NCBI RefSeq assembly: GCF_026210795.1
Contig: NC_089445.1
Span: 3,224,001-3,288,000, forward strand
Source: Rhizophagus irregularis
Lineage: Eukaryota > Glomeromycota > Glomeromycetes > Glomerales > Glomeraceae
DNA: 64,000 bases
Direction of reading: 5' to 3'
The notes beneath the pieces were generated by a model. The model was not told where the DNA came from, did no database searches, and was given only the letters and a program-made list of their open reading frames with translations. Positions 45,985 to 57,531 of the stretch are shown piece by piece. Numbering within the stretch: the stretch's first letter is position 1; each line of letters opens with the position of its first letter. Made by a program: the position numbers and the translations under genes.

Positions 45985-46165
45985 TTATGGCGGAAATCGG
46001 CACAATTTCGTCATTAATCGGACACTTTTTAACCGGCACAATTTCGTCATTAATCGGACACTTTTTAACCGGCAAGATTTCGTCATTAATCGGGCACTTT
46101 TTTTTAACCGGCAAGATTTCGTCATTAATCGGGCACTTTTTTAACCGGCACAATTTAGTCAATAT
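45985..46165 (+). repeat. Tandem repeat of TTTCGTCATTAATCGG units
   Basis: Four copies of a 36-42-bp unit: TTTCGTCATTAATCGG, ACACTTTTTAACCGGCA or GGCACTTTTTTTTAACCGGC. They make up the left subterminal array of the CACTA element. Confidence 0.9.
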
Positions 46166-46359
46166 TCGAGCAATTTAATTGAAAATAGGAAATAAACAGA
46201 ACTCAATAATCAACAGCATAAATCGGTTATTATTAATACATTGATATATGAATTGATATTTAATTAATCTAAATGATACTGATTTTTATTTATTTTAATT
46301 TTAACAATCAATATGAGCTATAATCTAACTTTTCTAATTTAACAAATCACATTAAGAAA

Positions 46360-47535
46360 TTAAATTTCATTGTCATTTAATTCGTTCGGTCTTGATGGTA
46401 ATTCGTTGCCAAACTGACGGCCGCAGGCATCGTTAATGTGTGTTTTTAATATACCTTTATATTTGGTACAAGTCCATTTAGGAGCATTGCAGGGTTTCTC
46501 TTCTTCCTTGTCATAAAAATTTTCGTTATCATAAACATATTTTCTCTTCTTAGGAACCTTCGACTTTTCAGAAATCTTCTGATCTATGTAATTTCGTAAA
46601 AACATACGACACTTAGCATAAGAAGAAAAAAAATGGTTAGTATTTATGCTAATTGTTATTAATTTCAAGACATTACTTACAGTTGACGACCGCCATTTGA
46701 AATCTCTTATCACTATTTTTCTTTTTCCGGATGGATTCTCTTCATCCGTTTCAGAAATTTCGGGGGAGTGATATGCACTATGATTAATGACTGGCTGCAG
46801 GTATTCGTTATTGAATTTCCGAATTAGTGGATCGCCTACCCTTCGTAAGTGATTAATCATTTTTGCCCTATTTTTTTGTTTCTGTAAAAAAAAGTGTATA
46901 TAAAACAAACTAAATTACTACAGAATAAGACAGAAATTAATAATATTTACTGAATTTCTTCGGCTATTGGAGTGTCGTCTTCGATTTTGCTTGTCTATGA
47001 ATTCTGGTGATCTTTTTTTAAGTTTGTATTCTTCTCGTCGGTGTCGGTGTAATGAATGTATCATGCTGTATACAACTTTATTGGCGACTGGAAATATCGT
47101 TTTATTTAATGATTCCATAATTGCCGGTACAATAATTTCATTCACGTGGTCCGATTGTTGTTCAAACGTTTCATTAAGGTTAAGCTTATCTTCATCCGGG
47201 AACCGGCTTAATAGCCATTTCACTTCCAGCTAAATTGCGAATAACAACATTAATTAACAATTTCAATAATAAATTAAACTTTCACTTACTCTCAAGGCCT
47301 CCCGAAGATCGTGTGGCATTTTGTCTTTTGAAAAATAATATTTTGGAATAAAATTGGAATCGGAATCACTATCGTCAGAGATCGAATCGGGATCGTCAGA
47401 AGTCGATTCGCTATCAGCATTACCAGATTCGTCATCAGAGGTCTCAGAATTACCAGATTTGTCACCGGAAGCCGATTCCGAATCACTTGTTACATGGTAA
47501 GAAGTTCCCGCAACTTCATGTTCGTAATTTTCCAA
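46360..47535 (-). CDS. Accessory (TnpA-like) gene of the CACTA element
   Basis: Three open minus-strand blocks separated by AT-rich introns: 47535 to about 47290 (acidic, EHEVAGTSYHVTSDSES then Asp/Ser-rich), about 47232-46950 (EVKWLLSRFPDEDKLNLNET, basic tail with HSNSRRNSVN) and 46882-46360 (Lys/Arg-rich, ending RPNELNDNEI with a WRSSTVSNVLKL segment and CxxTK...CGRQF near the end). An additional basic exon (RRRAHERRKNEYYHPSS) probably lies upstream near 47755-47645. The first ATG is uncertain. It is divergent from the transposase, as in CACTA elements that carry a DNA-binding partner protein. No domain named. Confidence 0.5.
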
Positions 47536-48194
47536 TTAAGTCAGCATCAACGTATTACATGTATACGAGTTAGGAGTGTAAAGTAGTGTAAAGTGATACA
47601 AAGTAAAAAGGTCAAAAGACTTCTAATTAAACATTAACCTGCTTGTCGGTTCTCTCTCCTACGTATTGATAATTGTTCTTCTGAGTCCGACGGACAAGAA
47701 GATGGGTGATAATATTCATTTTTACGTCTCTCGTGTGCGCGTCTTCTTTTTATTAATAAATTTGTATTCAAATAAATATTCAAATAAATATTCAAATAAA
47801 TATTCGAACGAAATAACGAAATATTCGCAAAACAATAATTAAGAATATATTATTAATATTACGATTCTTCCGTGCTATATTTTTTGGACTTTGGTTGGCG
47901 GTTTTTGTCTGCACATGGATGACGTCCCTGAGTTATCATAGCTCTTTCTTTTTTGTTGTGGTCTTTCCTAACCTTGTCGCCCATTTCGGCGGAAAAGACT
48001 TCAAAAGGTGGAGAGTGGAGAAGTGGAGACCAGCTAAAGTGAAAAAAAATTTCTTTTTATTTACGTGTTTATATTTATCGGTAGGGAGAGAGTATGTGAC
48101 ATCATTTAATTTATTCTAAATAGGTTATGCCGCGTATACCATCGTATTGGGTAAACGCGCATTTTTTAATTTTTCAGTCACATTATATTTAAAG

Positions 48195-51100
48195 ATGCGA
48201 GAACAAACAACAGTTGGTCAATCTAAAAAAAACCAATTATCTATACCGGTAGCTTCAAAAACTACGAAAGTAAGACCACAAGTGCCATGCAACTGCAAAA
48301 AATGCAATGGTAAGTGGACTGAGTCGAGAACGAGAGAAAAACACTATGCAAAGGAGGAAAAGTTGCGGCTGGCAATGGAAGAACCTGATAAAAAGAAAAG
48401 GAAAGTTTCAGGATCGAATCCTGCAACTATTAAAAATCGTGATGGCAGGCATGCCAGGCTTCAATTTATTAATTCGGCAGAAGCTTGCCAACAATATAGT
48501 GATGAAGATTTTCTGCCAATTGATGATGAAACGCTTAAAAATCGTGATGCTAGGCATGCCAGGCATCAATTTATTAACCCGGCAGAAGTTGATCAACAAT
48601 ATAGTGATGAAGATTTTCGGCCAATTGATGATGAAACGCTATCAGATGATGATGAAGCATTAACTATGAAGCAATTTTCTGCTCCCGATTTTGATGATAC
48701 TGTCGAAACTTCTAATACACGCGTGAACTTTAGTGATACATGGATTTTACTTTGGATTTTTAAGTATCAAACAAGATTCCAGCTATCCGATTCGGCAATC
48801 GACGCGTTAATTAAATTTTTCAAGTTGGTTTTATTGGAAATCAATAAGAATAGATTTGAAAATTTTCCTTCATCTGCCTATATGGCAAAAAAACTAATGG
48901 GATTTATTAAAAAATCAAATACTTATGCAGTATGTCCCCAATGTAATAAATTATTCAATCCAACAGAAGTCATTTCCAAAAGCTCAGCCGACTCCAGCAC
49001 AAGATGCAACAATGTCGAGTTCCCAAATCATCCGATAAAGAGTCAACGAAAATCTTGCAATACAGTCTTATTAAAAAAGGTACCAATATCTAAAGGATAT
49101 ATTTGGCGGCCGATAATGATTTACCCTCTACCATGCTTAAAGACACAGCTAGTTGCATTGTATCAACGAGCAGGTTTTGAAGAGCTTTTACGAAAATGGA
49201 CAAATCGGAGTGTTAATCAAGGGTTAATGTTTGATATTTATGACGGCGATATTTGGAAAACTTTTCCCTCACAACATGATATCCCAGATCCTTCGCCATT
49301 TTTTGCCCCAGAAACAGCAGATACTCATCTGGGAATAATGTTAAACCTGGACTGGTTCCAGCCATTTGATTCGAGAACTTATAGTTGTGGTGTGATTTAT
49401 GGCGTTATCTGTAATCTTCCTCGTGATATTAGATTCAAGAAGGAATACATGCTCACACTTGGTCTACTACCGGGACCCACAGAAGTTAAATTACACCATA
49501 TAAACCATTACCTTGCCCCGATAATTGATGTATTGCTAGAATTTTGGCATGGTTTTGACTTACCAGTGTCATCAAAACATCCAACAGGAAAGAGAATCAG
49601 ATTAGCCGTCATTTGCTGTTCAAACGATATCCCCGCGGTGCGAAAATTGTGTGGCCACATATCGGCATTAGTTGGCTGCCATAGATGCTATAAACGCGCT
49701 GAAAGAAATGGTGATAACAAAAGGCCAAACTTCGGGGGATTTGATAATATAGGAGAATGGTTTAGAGAGCGAAGTGTAGATGAACATCGACGTAATGCTG
49801 AAGGTTGGCTGAGCTGCATATCCAATGAAGAAAGAAAACAACATGTTTCTGATACACATGTACGCTGGTCAGAAATGTTGAGGCTTCCTTATTTCAATCC
49901 GATTAGGCACCTAATTGTGGATCCGATGCACTGTCTTTTTCTCGGGATTACTCGTTGGATTGTGAAGCGACTATGGATTGAAAACGGAAAATTAACAAAA
50001 TCTGACCTCGAATTAATCGAAAAACGGGCAAAAAGAATCAAAATACCCGCCGATTTAGGGAGAGTTCCTGATAATATAGCAACTGGAGATGGATTTTCCG
50101 CATTTACAGCCGATCAATGGAGATCCTTCATCATGATTTATGCTACACCGATTCTTTGGGATCTTTTAGATGAATCTGATAGAAAAATTTTAGCAAATTT
50201 CGTTAGAGCGTGCTTTTTATTAGTATCACGCATTATTGATAGAAATTCATTAAATGAAGCACATAGCCGGTTGTTAACTGTTGCTAAATTAATCGAAGAA
50301 CATTACGGATCAGAATACATCACTCCGAACATTCACCTTTCCCTTCATCTTACTGAATGCTGCCATGATTATGGTCCCTTGTATTCGTTCTGGTGTTTTT
50401 CGTTCGAAAGAATGAACGGTATTTTAGGTGAGTTTCTGAGGCTGATAAATTTTTTTTTACGACCATATTATTAAATGATAATGTTTGGTATTTAGGTTCG
50501 TATCCTAATTCACATCGTCAAATTGAGTCAGAGCTCCTACGTATCATAATGCAAAATCAGAAACTTGATGATTTATTATCTGATCAATCGGATAATCTGA
50601 GACTCCAAGAAGGATTAAAGTTGTTACGCCCTCGGCCATCTGTCGGCAGCTTATCTGCATACGATGAATTTAATTTTGATGAAATGCACCGATTCATGAG
50701 AAGCTTTCGTCTTGATGTTGATGAAACAATTACTGGCAAGGAACCATTCCCCGGCGAAATGATGAAACTGACAAGATTAAAGGTTAATCTTCCTGAAGAA
50801 ATTTGCGATCACTTGGTACAATATTACAAAGATGCGTATAATTTGGATTTTATATCATTTAACAAATATGTCTCAAGCAGACAAATAAAGCTGAGAAATT
50901 CAAACCAGCAGATTATTGTTCATCCTCGAGCTAATCAGTTTGGTCGCGTCCGAATTGGTTCTGAAATTTTCGGATCAGTAATTTCACCTCAATATAAAAA
51001 GAATTCATATATATTAGCTAATTTTATACAAGAAAATGAAATAGTTGAAGCGTTCCCTGGTCAAGTTCAGTTCTTCTTTGAGCATACAGTTGAACTTCCA

Positions 51101-51370
51101 GATGGCTACCATACGCATCGGTTAGCGTTCGTTAAGTGGTATTTACCGGCAGAAGATCAACAAAAAAGATTTCAATGTCGGGTCAATAATGACAATAATA
51201 GTTGTAATATTGAGATATGGAAATATGATTTTTACAATATAGGTAGAGACAGTATTATACCGGTTCATAACATTTATGCCCGATTTATAACTAGTGATTT
51301 TACAATAGGTAAAAGGAACCCTATTAAATATATGGCGGTTATTCCAGTAAACAGACACTTTCATATTTAA
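48195..51370 (+). CDS. Tnp2-like CACTA transposase, apparently intact
   Basis: Two exons, 48195-50427 and 50496-51370, joined by a GT...AG intron, give about 1,035 residues with no stop. The first 75 residues include a Cys-rich CNCKKCNGKW motif. Two near-identical 30-residue repeats (HARLQFINSAEACQQYSDED and HARHQFINPAEVDQQYSDED) follow at about residues 80-150. The catalytic region has YNCPQC-like CPQCNKLFNP, PFDSRTYSCGVIYGVICNLP, HISALVGCHRCYK and YFNPIRHLIVDPMHCLFLGI, the conserved core of Tnp2-type proteins; RPSVGSLSAYDEFNFDEMHR and a C-terminal domain (about residues 745-1035) follow. The frame is open throughout, unlike all neighbours, so this is the youngest and perhaps still functional element here. 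Confidence 0.88.
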
Positions 51371-51771
51371 TTGCTACTACAAAAAGAAAACACTTTTGTC
51401 ATATAACATTACAATAAAACTAATAATAAAGTAGAATTTAATAAAATTTTATTAAATGCAATGCAATCCGATTGATTTTATATTGTCAATTTTATTAATT
51501 TTTAATAAATGCAGGAATTAATCTAATTTATATTTTAGTAAATTAAATTTAAGAACTTATAATTTTATATTATTACGGTATATTTATTATTTTATTACAT
51601 TATATACAGTATATAAAAAGAAAAGTCACCACACCACCCGGTGTCCAGGTGAACTTTTTCCAAATTTATCACTGCCACCGGCAACCCATGATAAATTTTT
51701 AAAAGAAAAAAAAAAGATTTAAAAAATTATAAAAGAAAAAAAATTATTTAAAAAATTATAAAAGAAAAAAA

Positions 51772-52245
51772 TTATTTATAAAATAAATTGTTTATGATTT
51801 CTTCCAGGGATAAAAAATCTTCATTATACGGTGGTACCTTTGAATCCCTACTACAATTACCACTTAAGTGCCCTGGTTCCCAACAATGTATACAACGATC
51901 TACTCCTCGAAATTCAGGTTTAAGATTAGGGCAATTTTTCAAAGAATGTCCATAATAATGACACACCCGGCAGCCTTCTTTGAAAGGATAATACGGAATC
52001 AACCAATTATTGTTTGTTTTTGAAATTTTAACATTTTTTGAAGAGTATAATGTTATTGGGTTTGTTGGTGATGATGATGTTGACGTTGACGTTGATGGAA
52101 GAGACGATATAACTTTCGACATGTTGCTTAATGTCAACATGGACATGCTATGGAGCCTTTTTAGTTCGCCGTAAGACATTCCTTCTTTACCAACGTTTAT
52201 AATTTCAATCTCTTCCGTGGTATTTTCATTATTACCGTCGTTCAT
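51772..52245 (-). CDS. CCHC zinc-knuckle protein, intact
   Basis: 157 residues from ATG 52245. Two zinc knuckles of the CX2CX4HX4C type lie near the C-terminus: CRVCHYYGHSLKNC and CIHCWEPGHLSGNC. A Ser/Thr-rich linker (SLPSTSTSTSSSPTNP) precedes them, and an acidic N-terminus (NENTTEEIEIINVG) starts the protein. It lies inside the CACTA element, downstream and opposite to the transposase. It could be a third gene of the element or a captured nucleic-acid-binding gene; no Gag or ORF1 core is attached. Confidence 0.62.
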   Translation of the reverse strand: MNDGNNENTTEEIEIINVGKEGMSYGELKRLHSMSMLTLSNMSKVISSLPSTSTSTSSSPTNPITLYSSKNVKISKTNNNWLIPYYPFKEGCRVCHYYGHSLKNCPNLKPEFRGVDRCIHCWEPGHLSGNCSRDSKVPPYNEDFLSLEEIINNLFYK

Positions 52246-53155
52246 CGTTATTAAAAATGAGAAATAAAGTGCGAGACATTTCTTACATCCTTACATCCTT
52301 TATATATAAAATGAAGTGTGAAATAAAGTGTGAGAAATAAAGTGTATCAAAAAAAAAAAAAAAAAAAGTGTGAGAAATTTTATCAAAAAAAAAAAAAAAA
52401 GTGTGAGAAATTTCTTACATCTTATATATATGATGCAATGCTACCCAGTATAGAAGTATACATTTTTGCTAATATGCTGGATATGGTACAATAACATGAT
52501 AGATAAGCCAGTAGATAAGCCTATATCGGTCATATCGGTCACAAGATGTGCTCAAATTATTGGTTATATCGGAATCTAATAGGAATTTGTGAAACAGATC
52601 TCATTTCGCCACCAAAATGTGCTATTTGCTCAAAAATAGATTCAATTATAGTGAAATTTTTTAAATTGGTAATTTGTGTATCGAAATTCATAAAAGACGT
52701 AAACCTTGAGCTAAATAAATATTTATTATTCTATTAAAATTAAATCAATAAACGTGTTTTTTAAGCAGTTCAAGGAAAATTCTCGCGAATTTTTCTTAAC
52801 AATCCTGATTCAATTTATTAATCGGTCTTTAAACTTTATTTCAATTATGCAAATAACTTATTTTATATATTTAACACATATAATTAATTATTTTCTTAAC
52901 ATAAAAGTGATAATCGCTAAATATATTTTGTATCAAGCGAAAATTATTTAAAAAATTACTTGTTTACTACCAAGTTTACTACTACAAAAAAGCCAGAAAA
53001 TAATGACAAAAATCGGTAATCGGAAGAAAAAAGCTATATCTAATCGAAAAAGAAAACTGATAAAATATTGCTGCAACCGATCAAATCAAAATTTATAATC
53101 GTAATTAGTCTGTAATGTAGACAGCATATCATATAAGAGGAATTCTTGCGCATAG
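52246..53155. other. Non-coding part of the CACTA element
   Basis: Holds a microsatellite-like block (AAAGTGTGAGAAAT with long A runs, 52305-52420) and AT-rich sequence. No gene is supported. Confidence 0.5.
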
Positions 53156-53168
53156 ATTTCAATCGGTA

Positions 53169-54968
53169 AGGAACAAAGATAACGAGATCATATATAGTAT
53201 TAGAAGTAAAAAGTCACGTCATAGGAAATACGATGAAATTGGAAAACATTTGATCGAATAAAGAACTACAAGATAGTAATAATGATTATAATTCACCTTA
53301 TTTAATTGATTGTAAAGGATGTGCGTTCAATATTAGAAGGAAGACAAATAAAGAAAAATGTATGATTTATATTGAGAAAGAAACAGCTTTATTGATTAAG
53401 GGGAGGGTAGTGAAAGATAAGAATGATATAACATTAATGAAACCATACATGACGAGGGAAAATATATATGAGAAAAATGAAATGGTAGTTAAAGAAAATA
53501 TTGGTGAATTTACAAGAAAAAAATTATAATAATATGAAAGTTTATAGTAATATAGAAGAATGTGTTAATAAAATATGGGTCAAGAAGAAATAGAAGGTTC
53601 TGTGAAAATTAAAGAATTTGTAACAGGGAAAATGAGACAAAGAGGTGATTTTACAGGTTGAAGGTATAATTCAGAAAGGATCTGATCTGTGTCTAAACGG
53701 GTTTTTTGGAATAGAAGTGATTCCAAAGAATAATGAAGTCAATAAATTTAATTTTGAAGGAAAAATTAAATCATTAAAAATGAGAATAGTTGCATTAATA
53801 ATGTTACCATGTAATATTATATTAGATTTAAGAACGGATATTAGGATAGTAGAGTGGTTATATAAATATAGTGAAACAGGTAGTATGAGAAGAGAATTAG
53901 ATGACGGGCTATTTAAATTTTGTTAACACAATATTGGAGCTCAAAAATATGGATTTGACGATGCAAGACTTGAAATTACCAGCCTTGAAAAAGGAATTAA
54001 TTAAGTGTAAAGAAGTTATACCTGAAGTGAAAATAAATTTGAACAATTTGATAATTGATGAATATAGTCTACGTTGGAATCATATACCGATCGAAGGAGG
54101 GTATAGATACTGGTTTAAAGAGCTTAGTAATAATATAACAAAAATAGATGTAATATTATTAGACTATGTCAAAGATTGTTTTATTGAAGTAAATGGAGCG
54201 AACATTTTCATCGATTGGAAAGAAACTTTTAAATTGATAAATAATGAAATCATGACGTCAAAAATACAACGAATAGAAAGACGCATCAATTAGATGCTGG
54301 CGCATTAAAAATTTTCTAAAAATATTACCGACGTATGAAACACTTTGGAAAGAGAAGTATGGGGAATTCTAAACATGAAGTGTCCAAGATGCAAGATCGA
54401 AAAAGAAACGTGGGATCATGTTTGGTCGTGTTCCAAAAATGATACTAATACAGAATTTTATTTATTAAAAGAAAGTACCAGTGAAGTATTAACAAAGATA
54501 AGATTAGGAGTGGTTTCATTGACAAAATTTTAGAAGTGGCATCGACGAGGTCAAATATTATGGTTACGGAAGGTGTTATTAGAGAATTGACTAGAGGACT
54601 TATAAATGAGAAGTGGATGAATTGTTGTGCTAATAATATTAATGCGAGAAATTTGTGACGAATATTTGATAAGATTACAAAAACAAATATGGACTGAAAG
54701 ATGTAATGAGACGATTGAATTGGAAAAACAAATGGGAATCTTCAAGGATTTGAAAAGGAAAAAGAAAAGATCTAAAAATGGGACAGACACAAGCGAGGTA
54801 GAATTAGAAAAATTAGAAAACAAAAAAAATAATAAAAAAATCAAAGATTTAATAAAAATAGATTTAGAAGAATTTTACGTGATTACTTTAAATTGAGTTT
54901 TAAAGTTTTGGTATGGAGAGATTTAATAAAATTAATAAAATACGTTTACCAAAAAAAAAAAAAAAAAA
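53169..54968 (+). mobile_element. 5'-truncated LINE with poly(A) tail and 13-bp target duplication
   Basis: The direct repeat ATTTCAATCGGTA at 53156-53168 and 54969-54981 flanks a plus-strand insertion that ends in an A-run (54951-54968). The truncated 5' end, A-tail and 13-bp duplication are the classical marks of LINE retrotransposition. It differs in sequence from the LINE at 17057-24882, so a second family is present. Confidence 0.9.
53280..54896 (+). pseudogene. LINE ORF2 C-terminal remnant
   Basis: Broken frames encode the end of a LINE polyprotein. The clearest part is a zf-RVT-type knuckle, MKCPRCKIEKETWDHVWSC, at about 54376-54430, preceded by IFIDWKETFKLINNEIMTSK. Upstream are LINE-like stretches (LIDCKGCAFNIRRKT near 53320, LPCNIILDLRTDIRIVEWL near 53808). 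The frame is cut by several frameshifts and stops, for example at 53918-53934 and 54290-54350. The polymerase and endonuclease parts are missing because the copy is 5'-truncated. Confidence 0.7.
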
Positions 54969-55194
54969 ATTTCAATCGGTAGTGAAATTTATAATAATTT
55001 ATATAATTCAGCCAAACCTGTTCAGTTGTACAAGTAAAGTTGATCGACTATACACAAACCGGCACATTGAGAAAAAAATTGTCCTGAGTAATAATTTCAG
55101 ATAACAAGAGGCAACAGACCACGGCTTTTAGTATTCTATTCTTCCGGCTACCAATTAGTCACCAACCGGCATATGCATGATAGGTGGTGATTGA

Positions 55195-55736
55195 CCTTAA
55201 TTTTATAATGTATTAAAACGAACGCCGATTGATGACATTTTTATATCCTGCCATCAATCGGTCACATGCTGGCTGATGACTGATTGACAAAACAGTCATT
55301 AATCGGTCATTTGGTTAAATAAATATGCCGAAACTATTAGTTCTGGCGTTTTTTAAATGTAAAATTACAAAAAAAAATGCCGAAACTAATAGTTCCGGTG
55401 TTTTTATATGCAAAATCGCTGAAAACTGATGGTTCCGGTGCTTTATATGTAAAATTACGTAGTTTGAAAAAAAATTAAAGAAAAATCCAACTGAACAGAA
55501 TTGAACAGGCCTAATAAATTCGACCTGTAGGTGATGACCCAATGATGCCTGATTGGTTGATGATTGACAATTAGTCATCAGTCGGCTACTAATCGTCATA
55601 TAACTGATTGGTAACCGATTGGAATTAACACCTGATTGATGACTGATTGGTAACTGATTAAAAGAATCAGTAACTAATCAGTTACCAATCAGTTATATGA
55701 CCGATTGGTGGCCGATTTATTATATTTTGACCTGTG
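55195..55736 (-). repeat. Right subterminal repeat array of the CACTA element
   Basis: Many copies of CCGATTGG, AATCGGTCA and TGATTGGTAACTGATT words in both orientations, ending in TTTGACCTGTG, the inverted partner of the left end. Two GCCGAAACTAATAGTTCC-type words at 55328 and 55379 resemble the subterminal words of the MITE at 32869-34588. Confidence 0.8.
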
Positions 55737-55771
55737 CATGTTTTGTGTTAGGTATTCTTATATATTACTTA

Positions 55772-56240
55772 TGGTATACCCATTGTTCAATTACTTATTT
55801 TTTATGACGGGGACAGGACAGGGTTAGTCTTACTGGTTCTACAGACCTTCTAGGGGCTTACCTGCTAACCTACCTGGTTTGCTGTCTCACTGCTTCTGAC
55901 AGATGAATAGACTGAATCTTGATCATATGACAGATTTATGACAGTATGACAGATCTGGGGGGTAAAATCAAAACTTTTTTCTAGGGATTATCCTCTCCCG
56001 ATATTTCTGAAACATCTGTCATATCTGTCATATCTGTCATACCCCTCTGATTCCCTCTTATTTTCCTTTCTTTTCCCTTATTTTATCATTTTTTAGTATA
56101 TTATTATATGACAGATGTTTATAACAGATGGTGACAAATATATGGGAATTCCTGAGCCCCGTAGGGGCCATATAGATACTGCAAGGCCGTGAGGCTGAGG
56201 TGGGTGGAGCGGTAGCAAGACCCACATCCAGCCCGATGAC
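55772..56240 (-). repeat. Right terminal inverted repeat of the Polinton-like element
   Basis: Complement of 15032-15498. It ends at 56240 with GCCCGATGAC and is followed by the ACATA duplication. See the left copy for divergence. Confidence 0.95.
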
Positions 56241-56245
56241 ACATA

Positions 56246-56861
56246 TGTTAAGGAGCATGATCAGTCTGATTTTTTAGATATTGAGGAGGAGTCATGGGAT
56301 TGGATCGATCGGCATGCACAAATTTGCAAGTATTTACTTGACATAAGGAAGTGCGAGGATTGAAATTGTTGTAGTCAACCACATGCACCTGAAATTTATA
56401 ATATTTTATCTGCAAATAATGGGTTTTTGCCACCAATTACAAAAGGTTGCGACAGACATTTTCTAAATCTCGTTCATACCTTGGAATATTTCAGAGAAAA
56501 GTTACCAGGATACAATGAACATTGTCCCAGTATTTTCCAAGATCAATATCCTAGTTTCGTATGTCAAAAATGTTTTAGATATTATCCAACAAAAATGTTT
56601 CTAAAGTTGCATATTAAAACGACTCACTCAAATGAAAAAGCACCAAAAAGTGGAGTAACAAATGAGGAAACTGAGTCTTTACCGCGGGATTATGGATGTA
56701 ACGTTGAAAATACTAAAGATAACGAAATTTCAAATCATGAAATAAGGAATGTTCAAGTATTCCAAGGAGAAAAACCAGTAAAGAAGGGTAAAAGTAGGCC
56801 GTGTCAGCAAAATTTGACAGCAAAGCAATGGGAACAAGATCATCTTACGTTTAAGATATAA
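56246..56861 (+). pseudogene. DDE transposase, 3' part
   Basis: This continues the transposase at 13298-15026 after the Polinton-like element. The frame reads KEHDQSDFLDIEEESWDW at the start and, after a TGA near 56361, continues with HAPEIYNILSANNGF, FLNLVHTLEYFREKLPGYNE and a C2H2-like finger (FVCQKCFRYYPTKMFLKLHI, ending HIKTTH), then a Lys-rich tail ending at TAA 56859-56861. The finger could help DNA recognition. The TGA fits a TGG to TGA change. Joined to the 5' part, the protein has DDE core plus C-terminal finger. Confidence 0.8.
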
Positions 56862-57027
56862 CATTTAAACATCTTTTTTTCTTAGTATTAATATAATATA
56901 ATAAAACATTAAATTTTTTTCTTAGTATTAAATATAGTTTAATGAATTTTGTAATCATTTAATATCGATGACAAAAAAATTTTAATAAATTCTTAAAACA
57001 ATCACATGTTATATGATTTCTAAATTT

Positions 57028-57449
57028 GGGGCCCGTTAAAGCGGGTAGAATCACGTGATTTAAAATTATTATGATTTGATAAATTTTTTATAAACTAAAA
57101 TTAAAGTGAACTTGAAAATCATTAAATAAGTGTATTTCGGCCTGCTCCACAAGTTTACTTAGGGAGAAAAGGTGGATTTTGAACAATGTTTTTGACTTTA
57201 CATATGAGCAACCAAATTTTGCTGATCATACCCAAAAAAGGATAGATCAATTTTAACGAAATTGAAAAAGTTGAATAAATCGAAAATGGTGTTCTAAACC
57301 TCATTTTGTGCTCTAAGTAAACTTGCAGAACAGGTCAAAATGCGCTTAGTATATATTTATTTGGAAGGTTTTATATATAATAAAGAGTTTTATTTAAAAA
57401 AAAGAAAAATTTCAAAAGTCACGTGATTCTACCCTGCTTTAACGGTCCC
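57028..57449. mobile_element. 422-bp hAT-type MITE in the tail of the DDE transposon
   Basis: The exact 8-bp duplication CTAAATTT (57020-57027 and 57450-57457) flanks ends GGGGCCCGTTAAAGCGGGTA and, inverted, GGGACCGTTAAAGCAGGGTA. Both ends continue with GAATCACGTGA. It lies between the transposase stop and the right end of the TTA-type transposon, and carries no gene. Confidence 0.92.
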
Positions 57450-57531
57450 CTAAATTTGGAAATGATGACAAGGGGGGGAGGGGGTCAATTTTCCAAAACC
57501 CTAAATTACGTCATTTCTGGCCCTCCCCTTA

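Larger units (their letters stand above)
45841..55736. mobile_element. CACTA-type transposon with Tnp2-like transposase
   Basis: Inverted ends begin CACAGGTCAAA and the flanking duplication is CAT (45838-45840 and 55737-55739), matching the 3-bp duplication and CAC start of CACTA elements. Subterminal regions (45850-46160 and 55195-55720) are filled with CCGATTGG/AATCGG words, the usual binding-site arrays. It carries a Tnp2-like transposase (+), a divergent accessory gene (-), a CCHC protein (-) and a nested truncated LINE. Without that LINE it is about 8.1 kb. Confidence 0.88.
15032..56240. mobile_element. Polinton/Maverick-like element with long inverted repeats
   Basis: The ends are inverted repeats of about 467 bp (15032-15498 and 55772-56240), starting GTCRTCGGGCTGGATGTGG. 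They are flanked by the 5-bp direct duplication ACATA (15027-15031 and 56241-56245). Excision of the element with one duplication makes the host transposase frame continuous, which fixes both ends to the base. The element encodes an RVE integrase, family B DNA polymerase, packaging ATPase and SF3 helicase, the core set of Polintons and related virus-like elements. Subtracting four later insertions leaves about 14.7 kb, inside the usual Polinton range of 15-20 kb or slightly below. Almost every gene carries in-frame stops, so this copy is inactive. Confidence 0.93.
13114..57528 (+). mobile_element. DDE transposon with TTA target duplication, carrying the large nest
   Basis: TTA at 13111-13113 and 57529-57531 flank termini that both begin GGGGAGGG in inverted orientation (left GGGGAGGGGGAGGGCGCAGG, right complement GGGGAGGGCCAGAAATGACG). 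Removing the element and one TTA rejoins the kinase frame. The element itself is about 2.8 kb once the 41.2-kb Polinton-like element and a 422-bp MITE are subtracted. The 3-bp TWA-type duplication recalls PIF/Harbinger, but the transposase motifs do not look like a standard Harbinger nuclease, so the superfamily is left open. Confidence 0.8.
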
